From: Macrostomum hystrix
Taxonomy: Eukaryota; Platyhelminthes; Macrostomidae
Length of the DNA stretch: 64,000 nt
Direction: 5' to 3'
Assembly: GCA_950097015.1 (NCBI GenBank)
Contig: CATNEN010000001.1
Location: forward strand, 25,491,001-25,555,000
Shown here piece after piece: positions 44,476-55,024 of the stretch. The notes below the pieces were generated by a model, which was not told the DNA's origin, did no database searches, and was given only the letters and a program-made list of their open reading frames with translations. Numbering within the stretch: position 1 is the first letter of the stretch; every line of letters starts with the position of its first letter. Made by a program: the position numbers and the translations under genes.

Positions 44476-47400
44476 ATGGCTGCTGGAGGCCCAAGCGATG
44501 ACCAGGTGAGGGACTCAGAGCCAATCACAGTGCTCAAATATTGACTGAACTTGCCCACTGACAGTTGCATTGCCGACTCTCAGCTGCAGAGACTCGCCCA
44601 GCTGACCATCCAGGGCGACTATGGCCAGGTGCACCAACTGGCGACGCGACAGCTGGTGGCAAGCACAGATGGCAGCGGAAGGACCATCTTGATGCTGGTG
44701 GCCGACGCTCCAGATACTCCCGTGCAGGCTGAGAAGTGCGTATTGTACTTATTTGAGTTGGGCGCGGATCCGGGAGCGCGTGACGGGGTGGGTGACACGG
44801 CAGCGCACGTGGCAGCCAGACGGAACCACCTGCGGCTGCTGGCGCTGCTGCCGTTCGATGCGAAGTGGCTGCAGAACGAGCGAGGCGCGACACCGCTGAT
44901 GGAGGCAGCTCGGGCCGGCAGCTGGCGATCCGCGAAACACCTGCTGCATCTGCTGAGGCAGAGGAGGTATAATGAGTATGAGGAGAGAGGCAACTCGAAG
45001 AGGGATCAGCTGCTCGGCCTGCAGGACAGCGAAGGTCGAACCGCGCTCGACCTGGCGAGGCAGGGCGGCCACTCAGAGCTGGCCAGCGACATTGAGCGGT
45101 GAGTGATCAGTTCGCTGCTGTGCCCGATTCGCAGCATTGCAGCTGGGGTGGCCTGAGCATTGGTCTCAGCCCAGCCAATCAGAGCCAGTCAGCTGAAGCC
45201 GCTGTTGTTTGCATGGCCCAATGGGATTTCATTTCGGTGCAGTCGCTTTTGCATTTCTAGTTTAGCAACTCGAGCTAACTAATAAATCGATTGGAGATCA
45301 CTCAAATGGGAACTTGTCAATCTGGGAAAGCATTAGAGATGCAGGGGAATTTTCTGCATGCAACTGAATTCCCCATGTGTTTATGTCTCCCACAGCCAGT
45401 TTCCCTTCCCCAATATTCTGATTGGCTGGGATTTCACTTCCCTTAACTTGGAGATTCGCAAATACGCAATCAGCAAATCTCCAATGGCCAGTGCCCAGAT
45501 TTGTGTGCCACATTGGCAGCACTGAGAACTGGCATTTCTCATGCCGCAGTGCTTTCTCGACCCCAACACTTTGCTGATGCAGCGAATTTGAGGCTGAGTA
45601 AAAATGAGCTTGTCTGAAACTGCTGCCTGTTTGTGTGCGATGAGAATTTCGCATTTGATTTCTTCTGCTTTGCAGGGAGATGCGGCTGCGACTGGGTGTA
45701 AATGGCGACATCTCCGGCCTGACAGACTCGGTGAGTGGCATCTGGGGTGCCGATGTGGGTGCAGATTGTAGTGTGCGTACGCACGTGAGCCAGGCCCAGG
45801 TGTACACCTGGGTCGTTTGATTGGTTGCGGAGCGGGGTGGGTGTCGCCACCCCAGTTCTAGCAAATAATATATGGACGCGCGCTCAGCGTGGCAGTAAAG
45901 ATTGAGAGTTTTGTCTGCTCACTAAAAATAGCCTCGGCCTTAGTTATTACAATGGCATCGCAAGCACCGAACCCCTAGTGCACCATGACTGAGCAAATTT
46001 CTCTCGCGCCTCCCGGCCAGTTTGTTATCGATAGCGATTGCCACTCAACTGCACAGCGCTGGACTGCATGGGCTCGCCGGTTCGCCACATACATTAACGC
46101 AGCTGGGATCCATGACGCAAAGCGAGGGCAGCACCTGCTGTTGTACGCCGCGGGAGAGGAGCTGCAGACCATCGTCGAAGAGAATGAAATTGACGCTGGG
46201 GAAGACTACAGCAGCCTCGCAAAGAATATCCAGGAATTCTGGGACGGCAAGAACAGCATCGTGTTCCTCCGCTTCAAGTTCGAGACCTGCAGACAACAGC
46301 AAGGCGAGACAATCGACCAGTGGTACCAGCGCCTGCGCAAGGCGGCGGAGCCGTGCGAGTTTGGAGCGATCAAGGACTCGCTGATCCGAGACAAAATCGT
46401 CGCCTACTGTGACTCCGAGAGGCTGAGGAGAGACTTCCTACAGAGCAAAGACATCACCCTGACAGATGTGCTGAGGAAGGCGAGAGCCAAAGAAGCGGCG
46501 GAGCAGCAGGCCAGCGCGATGGAGAACGGCAGGCCAGGTGAGCCGCAGCAGCAACTCGCAGCCATCCGGAGAGCCGAGCAGCCACCAGGGCCGCAGGTGC
46601 GCTGCAATCGGTGCGGCAGGCCAGGGCACTCCACGTGCGCCGCAGCGCAAGGCAAGAGCTGCAGAAAGTGCGGAAAGCCAGGCCACTTCGCCCGAGCTTG
46701 CAGGTCCAGGCAGGAGGCGCCCCAAAGCAATTCAAATGCTGTCGCGATGGTGCAAGGTGAGACCAGCTACGAGAGGGTGGACGACCCGGACACCGGCATA
46801 TTCAAGGTCGACCAGGAGGAGCAATCCGCCCACACAGTAGCTGAGATCAACGGCACCAGACTGTCAGTGCTGATCGACAGCGGGGCGGCTCGCAATGTGA
46901 TCAACCGCGCAACGTTTGAGAGCCTTAAACAGCGGCCGCGTCTGCAAGCAGCCTCTGACAGGTTGTTCGCGTATGGCTCGGACCGGCCGATGCAACTCAT
47001 CGGCAAGGCGGCGATGTCCATCCGCTTATTCGGCCGACGGGCGGTCGCCACGTTTCACGTTGTCGAAGGCAGAGGCATCACCATCATCGGCAGGCAGACG
47101 GCCACTCAAATGGAAATCCTGCGGATCGGACCACCACCGACGGTCGATCATCAGGTGCTGCAGGTCGCGGAAGCGGAGGCGGCTGTCGACAGCCTCCTCG
47201 GCAACACGAGATCCAGTGGAATGCCCCAAGATGCCCTTGGCAGGATACTGCGCAAGTACTCCAGCGTGCTCAGCGGCATCGGCTGCTTCACCGGGCCGCC
47301 AGTCAGCATCCACCTGACCGACAACGCCCGACCGGTTTGTCACGCACCGTCTAAGGTACCGATTCACCTGGCCGAGGCAGTGGACAAGGAGCTGCAGCTA

Positions 47401-50400
47401 CTGGAGCAGCTCGGAATCATCGAGCCCGTCGACGGACCAGTTCCGTGGGTCGCGCGGATGGTCGTTGTGCCCAAGAAGGAGCCAGGCGAAGTGCGGATCA
47501 CACAGGACCTCCGCGATGTCAATCGCTATGTCATCCGCGAGCGTCACCAGATTCCGACTTTTGAAGAGGTGACGGGAGACATGGCCGGCAGCACCGTCTT
47601 CTCGGAACTGGACATCGCGAAGGCGTTCTACCAGGTGCCTGTAGCAGAAGAATGCCGCAATCTGCTGACATTCTCGACACCCCGAGGACTTCGGCGTCTC
47701 ACTCGGCTGTGCATGGGCCTGTCCACCTCACAGGAGATCCTACAGAGCGTGATGTGCAGAGTGCTGGCAGGCCTGCCCAACGTAAAATGGATCCACGACG
47801 ACGTGGTCGTGTTCGGCCGCACGATGGCGGAGCACAACAGCAGCCTCGAGGCCTGCCTGGCCCGCCTGGCGCAACACGGCATCACGCTAAATGCTCGAAA
47901 ATGCAGGTTGGCACGCAGCAGCATTGAGTTTATGGGAATGCGACTGACGGCCGAAGGAGTCCAAGCCACAGAAAGCAAGGTCGCCGCCGTTCAAGAATTC
48001 AAGGAGCCAGAGACGATAAGCCAACTTCGATCGTTCTTGGGCCTCGTGAATTATCTCGCGGTATTCACGCCACAGTTGGCCAAGGTGGCGGAGCCGCTGC
48101 GACGCCTGACCCGGAAGAACACCGACTGGCAGTGGGGCGCCGACCAGGCCAGCGCCTTTGCGCAGCTAAAGCGCAGTATTGCGGAGCCGACAACGCTGGC
48201 ATTCTACGACAAGCGGCTACGGACACAGCTGATTGTGGACGCGGGACCAACCGGACTCGGCGCAATCCTGGCGCAAGTACAGCACGACGGCAGTTCGCGG
48301 CCAGTCGCATACGCGAGCCGGACCCTCTCCGACGTAGAGCGGCGATATTCGCAGACCGAAAAAGAGGCGCTCGCCGTGAAGTTCGGCTGCCTGAAGTTTG
48401 AGTACTACTTGTATGGATCGCCCGAATTCACGGTGATCTCCGACCACAAGCCGCTGACAGCCATGTATGCGCCAGGGTCACGGCCGCCTCCACGAGTCGA
48501 GCGTATGGCGCTGCGTATCCAGCACCTGGTATTCAAGGTCGAATACCAGCCAGGAGCGTCCAATGCTGCAGACATACTCAGCAGGCAGCCTCTAAACGCT
48601 GAAGGAAGTAGGACCAGCGAGCAGCTGAGAGAGGCCTACATAAACGAGGTAGCGCAGGCGGCTGTCCCGAAGGCGCTCACGCTCGAAGACATCCGCAAGA
48701 GCTCAGCCAGCGACCCAGTTATCCGGGCAGCGATAGCAGCGATGCAAGGCGGCCAATGGGACCGCTCTAGCGCTGAGATGCGGTCACTCCACGCGCTGCG
48801 AGAGGAGCTGTCGGCGGTAGACGGAGTTCTTCTTCGGCATCAGCGGATTGTCGTGCCAGCAGCTCTACGGCAGCAGATGCTCGAGCTGGCGCACCAAGGA
48901 CACCAGTGCTCGCAGAAGACGACCGCAAGGCTCAGCAGCAAGGTCTGGTGGCCGAGAATGGCAACACAAGCGCAGGAGTTCGTCAGTCGGTGCCGCAGCT
49001 GTGCCATCACGTCTCACACGCCAGCCGTCCGGGCTACGCCTCTACAGCCGACGCCTATCCCTAAGGGCGCCTGGTTGTCGATTGGGGCTGACTTTGTAGG
49101 CCCGATCAACAACAACATGCTGCTGGTGTGCGTGGACAGATACTCGAGATTCCCAGAGGTGCAGCTCATGCAGACAACGACGGCCGAGGCACTGGTCCCG
49201 CGCCTGCGAGAAATTTTCGCGCGATTTGGCATCCCGCAGGAGCTCGTAACTGACAACGGGCCGCCATTTTCATCCAAGGAGTTTGGCCGTTTCCTAGAAA
49301 GCTACGGCATCAAGCACCGCCTCATCACGCCTTACTACCCAGCCGCCAACGGCATGACAGAGCGGCTGAACCGCTCAATCAACAAGGTCGTGCGGGCGGC
49401 AATCGAGGAGCGGCGCGACTGGAGGGCTGCTCTGGACGAGTGGCTGCTGGCATACAGGAACACGCCGCACACAGCCACGGGCCGCGCGCCAGCCGAGCTG
49501 CTAATGGGCCGGCGACCAAATGATGTCATCCCCGCCGCCCGGCCATCCCAGCGCGTCCGCATCAACGAGCAGCGGCTGCGAGAGATGGATGCGAGCGCCA
49601 AGGCCGCGATGAAGCAGCGAGCGGACGCCAGGAGGCGGCCACGGCGGCACGAAATCCAGGTCGGCGATTCGGTGCTGCGACGGCGAGTCGGTGCCAGCAA
49701 GACGCAAACGCCATTCGAGAGCGGCGCCTGGACAGTCCAGCGGGTGGCCGGCAACTCGCTGATGCTGCGTCGTGACGGCGCGGCCTGCTGGCGGCATTGC
49801 ACAGCGGTCAAGGTCGTCACCCCAGAATCAGACGACGCTGGTGCCAGGCCGCAGGCTGCCGCGCCAGAAACTCCAGGCGAGGCGGCGCGGAACCCGGCCG
49901 AATCCCCGGTGGCGCTGCGCCCGCACCCCCGCGCTGCACGGGGTGGCGTGAAGATCTACAAGGACTAAACCAAGGACTGAAAACGAACTGACTTTTCTAC
50001 TGACATTAACAATCACATGCACGCTTTTCTTTGCAAGTCCGATGCGACTATCAATTCGAGTGTTTTATTTCCTCCAATAGCTGCATATTTTTTTTCGGTC
50101 GAGTTCCTTTTCGTTCTTTTCGACATCTTGCTTCTCGAATTCGTTCTTTTTTTGTCTCCCCACAGTTTCTGTTCGAAGGGGGAGAGATGTAGTGTGCGTA
50201 CGCACGTGAGCCAGGCCCAGGTGTACACCTGGGTCGTTTGATTGGTTGCGGAGCGGGGTGGGTGTCGCCACCCCAGTTCTAGCAAATAATATATGGACGC
50301 GCGCTCAGCGTGGCAGTAAAGATTGAGAGTTTTGTCTGCTCACTAAAAATAGCCTCGGCCTTAGTTATTACACAGATGAGCAGCTGTGCTCAAATTCTCC

Positions 50401-53058
50401 ACTCGCCTTTGCAGGAGAAGGCAGAGCGAGAGGAACTGGAGCGGCTGGCCAGGGCGGGCGACTCGGCGGGGCTGCGGCGAGCGGCGACCCGCGGCAACTG
50501 CGACCTGCCGAACAGGGTGGGTCAGACAGCGTTAATGCGGGCAGTTGAGAACATCCAGTGCGCTGACGGGGCTCTGTGGCAGCATCTGCATCAGCTCGGG
50601 GACCCCACCTGTGCTGGTGTGTATGCTCACAGTAGCCTGCACAGGGCAGCCGGGACTGGCAATTCTGCCGCAGTCTCCCAGCTGCTCCATGCCGGAGCCT
50701 CCGCCAACACCAGGGATTGTATTGAATTCACTCCCCTCATGTGCGCAGCCTGGTTTGCACCCCCCGCCACCGCTGCCGCAGTCGGTCGGGCTCTGCTGGC
50801 CGCAGGGTCGGACTGGAGCCTGAAGAACAAAGATGGCAAGACTGCACTGGATTTGGCCACAGAGAATAGACAGAGCGAACTGGCCGAGCTGCTGCGTGGG
50901 TGAGTTGCCATGGCGACTGAGAATGTCTCTCATCTTGCATTATCGCACTGAGTGGGTGCAGGTCGCAGTGTTTCACTGATCAGAGTCAAAGTGGGTTGCA
51001 ATTTTAGCCAAAATATTTTCTGTCCAATCAGAGTTTTGCCCGCCTCTGCCACTCAAGCAGTTTTGCAGTGCCGTAAATAATAGCATTAATATTATCAGTG
51101 GGAATAAAGCTTTCCATTTGCTGCTTTTTATAGGTGAAAATGCGCACTGCGTACCGTGCGGGCCGCTCTGACAAAGCCCAATTTTCAGTGCGCAATTCAG
51201 AGTTTGTGCAGTCCGAAGCAACTTCTGCTTTCGACGCTGTGGAAATTGGGGCTTGTGAAACGGCTGAGCATCGCTTCTGGAGGGGTGGGCGTGCGGGCGC
51301 TCTCCCATTGGCTGGCGGACTCCCCGCCACGTCTCTCCCATTGGCTGGGGGCCTCCGCCAGTCAGTTTTAGCGCTTCTGCGCCATTTCAGCCTAGCTGTT
51401 GCGCTGCTATTGCTGGAAAACTGACACAGCTGAGCTAAAATGCACAGTTTAGTCACAGTTTGCTGCTACTTGAACTGTTAATTGGCATTGGCATTAATTA
51501 CTGCAGTGCCTTCAGCAAACACAAGCAAAGGACAGGACACACTCAGGACAAACACAAGTCAGCAATCAGACGCAGACTAAAGTGCATTGAATGAAAAACA
51601 GTCTGGCTGACTGTGGCTCACTTGGCGCAAGTGACGGCCTACAGGGTGGCTGTTAAGAAGAGGCCACCCACAGAGTGGGGGTCGAGGGCCGCACAGGCAA
51701 ATGAAAATGTGCGGAGAGGCCCCCAGCGAAGGCAGGGACTGTGGAGTGGGGTGGGTGGCGCCGCCTCTCTGCCCCCTCGCCACCTCTCTGCCCCTCTGTC
51801 CCTTTAACCGCAGTTTCGCACAGGGCAGACAGGATGCTGAAATTTCAGTGTCTAACGCATGCAGCACAGCAGGGGTCCACTGTTCTCATGCAGAATGCTG
51901 CAGATTCACTGCCTCATCTGCCTCATATTATACAAATTACTCGTTGACAATCTCCATTTCCACTAACCAATGCCCATGCAGGTACGAAGGCAAGGAGTAC
52001 TTTGAAATACCACCACCGTGAGTACATACATTGCTGCTGCTTTTGTTGCATTTCTGCTCTCTGCAATCTGCAGCTCTTCTGCCCACCTGCCGCTTGCTTT
52101 CATCAGCCACTTCAACTTCCTCAGGCTGCTTATTGAACGTTGGGATTCCGTCAAGCTCATCGGCAGGGGAGGCTTCGGCGATGTCCACGAAGTGCTCACG
52201 GACACGGGCATCAGGTGCGCTGCGAAGACTCTCAGACTGCCAGTGCAGCTCGGCGACCTGGAGCCTTCAAAGAGAAAGGTGATCGACAAGTTTATTGAAG
52301 GCGAGAAGAACCTGTGCCAGCTGCGGCACCCCAACATCGTCAGCTTCTTGCACATCGCTCAGCCTGAGTATGCGACAGTTGTTGTGTTCATGGAGCTGCT
52401 GGATGGCTGCAGCCTGGAGAGATTTCTCGACTCCAAGCCGCTGGGCGAAGAAGCCATTCGAGAGTTCAGCGAGCAGGTGAAATTTGAGCAGCCTGCTCAT
52501 GAGTGATGCAGTGAGTTGACTTTTTAGCGTCAGCCGACACCAGTTCCTCAACCCACGCACCTGCAGATCTGCAGCGCGCTGCACTACCTGCACAGCCGAC
52601 AGCCGCCCGTGATCCACAGAGACATCAACTGCAGCAACATCATTGTGCTCAGTGACAACAGGCGAGTCAAGCTGATCGACTTCGGCCTGTCAATCAAGCT
52701 GGAGCAGTCTGTCAGCCACCTCACAGCCTCCACTGCCACACCGAAGGGCACTCTGAACTTCATGGCGCCAGAGCTGCTGGCACCAGACGATGAAGGCCAC
52801 CCGCGGTACAGCAGAGAGTCGGACATCTGGGCGTTCGGCTGCTCAGTCTTCCAGATGGCCACTGGAGGCAGGCCCTACTCAAACTGCAGACACTTTGTCT
52901 ACGTGGCTCAGAAGCTGGAGAAGGACGGAGCCCCCGCCCTGCCTGCCGGCTGCTCGGCGGAGCTGCGGGACTTCTACAGCCGCTGCACCGCCCGAGACCG
53001 CAAGGAGAGAAAGTCAGCAGAGGAGCTGTGCCTTCACGGCTTCCTGCTGCGACGGTGA
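44476..53058 (+). CDS. Ankyrin-repeat protein kinase gene, unit 2 copy (7 exons, 654 aa)
   Basis: Exons 44476-44505, 44584-45098, 45676-45730, 50415-50899, 51982-52017, 52125-52476 and 52567-53058 join in phase (1965 nt), with borders homologous to unit 1. The domains match unit 1: ankyrin repeats over the first about 360 residues, then a kinase with GRGGFGDV, AAK, HRDIN (lysine replaced by asparagine), DFG and APE. In-frame codon indels distinguish exons 4, 5 and 6. Ankyrin exons carry many replacements relative to unit 1 although introns are almost identical. The C-terminus is shorter and different (EELCLHGFLLRR). Intron 3 contains a complete sense-strand gypsy element (45767-50372), which could disturb splicing or end transcripts early. 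Confidence 0.85.
45767..45951 (+). repeat. 5' LTR of the sense-strand gypsy element
   Basis: It is 185 bp, with an AATAATATATGG TATA-like box in its 3' half. Confidence 0.94.
45985..49968 (+). CDS. Gag-Pol polyprotein of the sense-strand gypsy element
   Basis: A single 1327-codon frame. Gag is followed by two CCHC knuckles (CNRCGRPGHSTC; CRKCGKPGHFARAC). Next come protease (LIDSGAARNVI), reverse transcriptase (TQDLRDVNRY; the YxDD box appears as IHDD), RNase H (IVDAGPTGLGAIL; SDHKPLTAMY) and integrase (zinc finger H-H-C-C in HQGHQCSQK...CRSCA; D in GADFVGP, D in TDNGPPF, E in NGMTERLNRS). The order is that of Ty3/gypsy, with a Mag-like flavour by general resemblance. The start is the first ATG after the primer site; an upstream ATG at 45952 overlapping the primer site is closed by TAG after eight codons. 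No env-like frame was seen. Confidence 0.95.
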   Translation: MTEQISLAPPGQFVIDSDCHSTAQRWTAWARRFATYINAAGIHDAKRGQHLLLYAAGEELQTIVEENEIDAGEDYSSLAKNIQEFWDGKNSIVFLRFKFETCRQQQGETIDQWYQRLRKAAEPCEFGAIKDSLIRDKIVAYCDSERLRRDFLQSKDITLTDVLRKARAKEAAEQQASAMENGRPGEPQQQLAAIRRAEQPPGPQVRCNRCGRPGHSTCAAAQGKSCRKCGKPGHFARACRSRQEAPQSNSNAVAMVQGETSYERVDDPDTGIFKVDQEEQSAHTVAEINGTRLSVLIDSGAARNVINRATFESLKQRPRLQAASDRLFAYGSDRPMQLIGKAAMSIRLFGRRAVATFHVVEGRGITIIGRQTATQMEILRIGPPPTVDHQVLQVAEAEAAVDSLLGNTRSSGMPQDALGRILRKYSSVLSGIGCFTGPPVSIHLTDNARPVCHAPSKVPIHLAEAVDKELQLLEQLGIIEPVDGPVPWVARMVVVPKKEPGEVRITQDLRDVNRYVIRERHQIPTFEEVTGDMAGSTVFSELDIAKAFYQVPVAEECRNLLTFSTPRGLRRLTRLCMGLSTSQEILQSVMCRVLAGLPNVKWIHDDVVVFGRTMAEHNSSLEACLARLAQHGITLNARKCRLARSSIEFMGMRLTAEGVQATESKVAAVQEFKEPETISQLRSFLGLVNYLAVFTPQLAKVAEPLRRLTRKNTDWQWGADQASAFAQLKRSIAEPTTLAFYDKRLRTQLIVDAGPTGLGAILAQVQHDGSSRPVAYASRTLSDVERRYSQTEKEALAVKFGCLKFEYYLYGSPEFTVISDHKPLTAMYAPGSRPPPRVERMALRIQHLVFKVEYQPGASNAADILSRQPLNAEGSRTSEQLREAYINEVAQAAVPKALTLEDIRKSSASDPVIRAAIAAMQGGQWDRSSAEMRSLHALREELSAVDGVLLRHQRIVVPAALRQQMLELAHQGHQCSQKTTARLSSKVWWPRMATQAQEFVSRCRSCAITSHTPAVRATPLQPTPIPKGAWLSIGADFVGPINNNMLLVCVDRYSRFPEVQLMQTTTAEALVPRLREIFARFGIPQELVTDNGPPFSSKEFGRFLESYGIKHRLITPYYPAANGMTERLNRSINKVVRAAIEERRDWRAALDEWLLAYRNTPHTATGRAPAELLMGRRPNDVIPAARPSQRVRINEQRLREMDASAKAAMKQRADARRRPRRHEIQVGDSVLRRRVGASKTQTPFESGAWTVQRVAGNSLMLRRDGAACWRHCTAVKVVTPESDDAGARPQAAAPETPGEAARNPAESPVALRPHPRAARGGVKIYKD
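50188..50372 (+). repeat. 3' LTR of the sense-strand gypsy element
   Basis: It is 185 bp, read as identical to the 5' LTR. It is separated from the gag-pol stop by about 220 bp of untranslated DNA ending in the polypurine tract. Confidence 0.94.
50900..51980 (+). other. Intron 4 of ankyrin-kinase gene 2
   Basis: The first about 850 bp are almost identical to unit 1. The rest is short, unique sequence. The whole intron is 1.1 kb against 7.8 kb in unit 1, which shows how much transposons enlarged the latter. Confidence 0.6.
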
Positions 53059-53227
53059 CCAAGCTGGCAGACAGACTGGCTGACACTGATAGACCCCCTC
53101 ACATTTGTAAACTTCTGAACTTACTTCAGCAGTGTAATTATTTGCTGTTTAATTTTTCCCAACGGATTTAATGCTCATTCATGAGCTGCTCCAATCCCTA
53201 CTCGCTATGGTTTAATACTGGATAACC

Positions 53228-53452
53228 TGTGACCATCCTGCATGACTCTTGCATGACCATCCTGCATGACTCTTGTATGACCATCCTGCATGACTCTTGT
53301 ATGACCATCCTGCATGACTCTTGCATGACCATCCTGCATGACTCTTGTATGACCATCCTGCATGACTCTTGTATGACCTTCCTGCATGACTCTTGTATGA
53401 CCTTCCTGCATGACTCTTGCATGACCTTCCTGCATGACTCTTGTATGACCAG
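53228..53452 (+). repeat. 24-bp minisatellite (CATGACTCTTGCATGACCATCCTG)
   Basis: About nine copies, TGTATGACC/TGCATGACC and ACCATCC/ACCTTCC variants. Confidence 0.93.
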
Positions 53453-53700
53453 CTCGTTTGGCTTTAATGACCAGCTGCTCACATGATTGCCCAGATTCTT
53501 GCAGTTTCGCATTGTCCATCAGTTTAATTTGTCAGTGAAACACGAAACTGATGTGTTTATTACTACAGTTACTATTAGTAAACAGCCATAATATACCCAG
53601 CTTACTGTGCCAAGACAATTTTGAAACTTTTCCATTCCTCCTTGCTTTGTTGCATTCTCCGGCAGGGCAGGGGGTGGGCGGCTGCCTGGAGCCAAGCACA

Positions 53701-53745
53701 ATGGGACAGAAGGTGCGGGTCAGCCTGAGCAGCTGCTCAGGGCTC
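53701..53745 (+). CDS. Possible conserved first coding exon, unit 2
   Basis: MGQKVRVSLSSCSGL followed by donor GTGAGACAG, matching 32981-33025 of unit 1 with two replacements. There is the same uncertainty: no partner exon was found. Confidence 0.25.
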
Positions 53746-54089
53746 GGTGAGACAGAAGAGCAACAATTATCAGATGAGCACTCTCTGTACTCACTCTGAG
53801 CACCTACACTCACGGTCCTCACCTCATTGAACGAGAGACCGCAAAATTTATTATATTATTATATTTCCTATCAATCGCCAGATAGCAACTGGCTGAGCAC
53901 ACGAGAAAGCCAAGCAATGAGCTGTGACTGCCCAAGTCGCTCATCTCAGAAATATTTTCTATGAAATCTCTCTGGAATGCGTAAGAGGCTCATTGTACCT
54001 AATGCAGCTCTACTGCTCAGCCTTCACCCCTGTCTGCTCAGAGCTCCTACTTGAGTTCTAGTTTTGTCTCTCAGTCCGATTAGGAACGG

Positions 54090-54424
54090 TTGAGGGAATG
54101 GGGATCGAGTTAAGCGAATGGGGATCGAGTTGAGGGAATGGGGATCGAGTTGAGGGAATGGGGATCGAGTTGAGTGAATGGGGATCGAGTTGAGGGAATG
54201 GGGATCGAGTTGAGTGAATGGGGATCGAGTTGAGGGAATGGGGATCGAGTTGAGGAAATGGGGATCGTTTTGAGGAAATGGGGATCGAGTTGAGGAAATG
54301 GGGATCGTTTTGAGGAAATGGGGATCGAGTTGAGGAAAAGGGGATCGAGTTGAGGAAATGGGGATCGTTTTGAGGAAATGGGGATCGAGTTGAGTGAATG
54401 GGGATCGAGTTGAGGAAATGGGGA
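54090..54424 (+). repeat. 20-bp minisatellite, left part (GGGGATCGAGTTGAGGGAAT)
   Basis: About 17 copies. The array is split by a SINE and resumes at 54788. Confidence 0.93.
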
Positions 54425-54787
54425 ATAATAAAAATAATTGCAGGAGGGCTGCGGGCAATGACACATAGTTTGGTGACACTAGACCCGCAGCCAGCGAGGA
54501 GGCAATTCTGCCCATTTCGCTGACTCCTGAGCACACACGCACACAGATACTGTACGCAGGCATACGCTCACACAGCTGTGTACATCTGCCCTGACTTTCT
54601 CATCGTCAGGCAGTGTACACTCGAACTGTGCCTTGGAGGTTGGCCCTCAAGGGCGTAAATTGCACGACAAGCCCCGAAGCCTTCTCTCCGCGGCTGCGCC
54701 CCAAATAAATGTGGCCTCGCCGTGGAATCGAACTTAGGGACTGTGGTGCGAGAGGCAAACGCGTTAACCGCTCTGCCACCGACCCCC
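54425..54787 (-). mobile_element. tRNA-derived SINE inserted in a minisatellite
   Basis: It is flanked by a 13-bp duplication GAGGAAATGGGGA (54412-54424 and 54788-54800). On the minus strand it starts GGGGTCGGTGGCAGAGCGG, with an A box (TGGCAGAGCGG) and a B box (AGTTCGATTCC) correctly spaced, followed by a unique body and the AT-rich tail CAATTATTTTTATTAT. Its body shares CAATTCTGCCCATTTCGCTG with about 24170-24190. It is not a functional tRNA: the anticodon-arm region is extended and the 3' end continues into the body. Confidence 0.88.
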
Positions 54788-55024
54788 GAGGAAATGGGGA
54801 TCGTTTTGAGGAAATGGGGATCGAGTTGAGGAAAAGGGGATCGAGTTGAGGAAATGGGGATCGTTTTGAGGAAATGGGGATCGAGTTGAGTGAATGGGGA
54901 TCGAGTTGAGGGAATGGGGATCGAGTTGAGGAAACTGGGATCGAGTTGAGGGAATGGGGATCGAGTTGAGGAAACTGGGATCGAGTTGAGGAAATGGGGA
55001 TCGAGTTGAGGGAATGGGGATCGA
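54788..55024 (+). repeat. 20-bp minisatellite, right part
   Basis: About 12 copies continuing the array interrupted by the SINE. Confidence 0.92.

Larger units (their letters stand above)
45767..50372 (+). mobile_element. Complete Ty3/gypsy LTR retrotransposon in kinase intron 3
   Basis: LTRs of 185 bp (45767-45951 and 50188-50372) appear identical, begin TGTAGTG and end TTATTACA, and are flanked by CAGAT (45762-45766 and 50373-50377). Unit 1 shows the empty site (GGGTGCAGATGAGC near 22712). The primer-binding site TGGCATCGCAAGCA is at 45953-45966, and the polypurine tract AAGGGGGAGAGA at 50176-50187. It is a recent insertion in the same orientation as the host gene. Confidence 0.96.

Noticed and set aside
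54720-54787. Functional tRNA gene on the minus strand
   Set aside because: A and B boxes are present, but the segment continues into a SINE body and is flanked by a target duplication.
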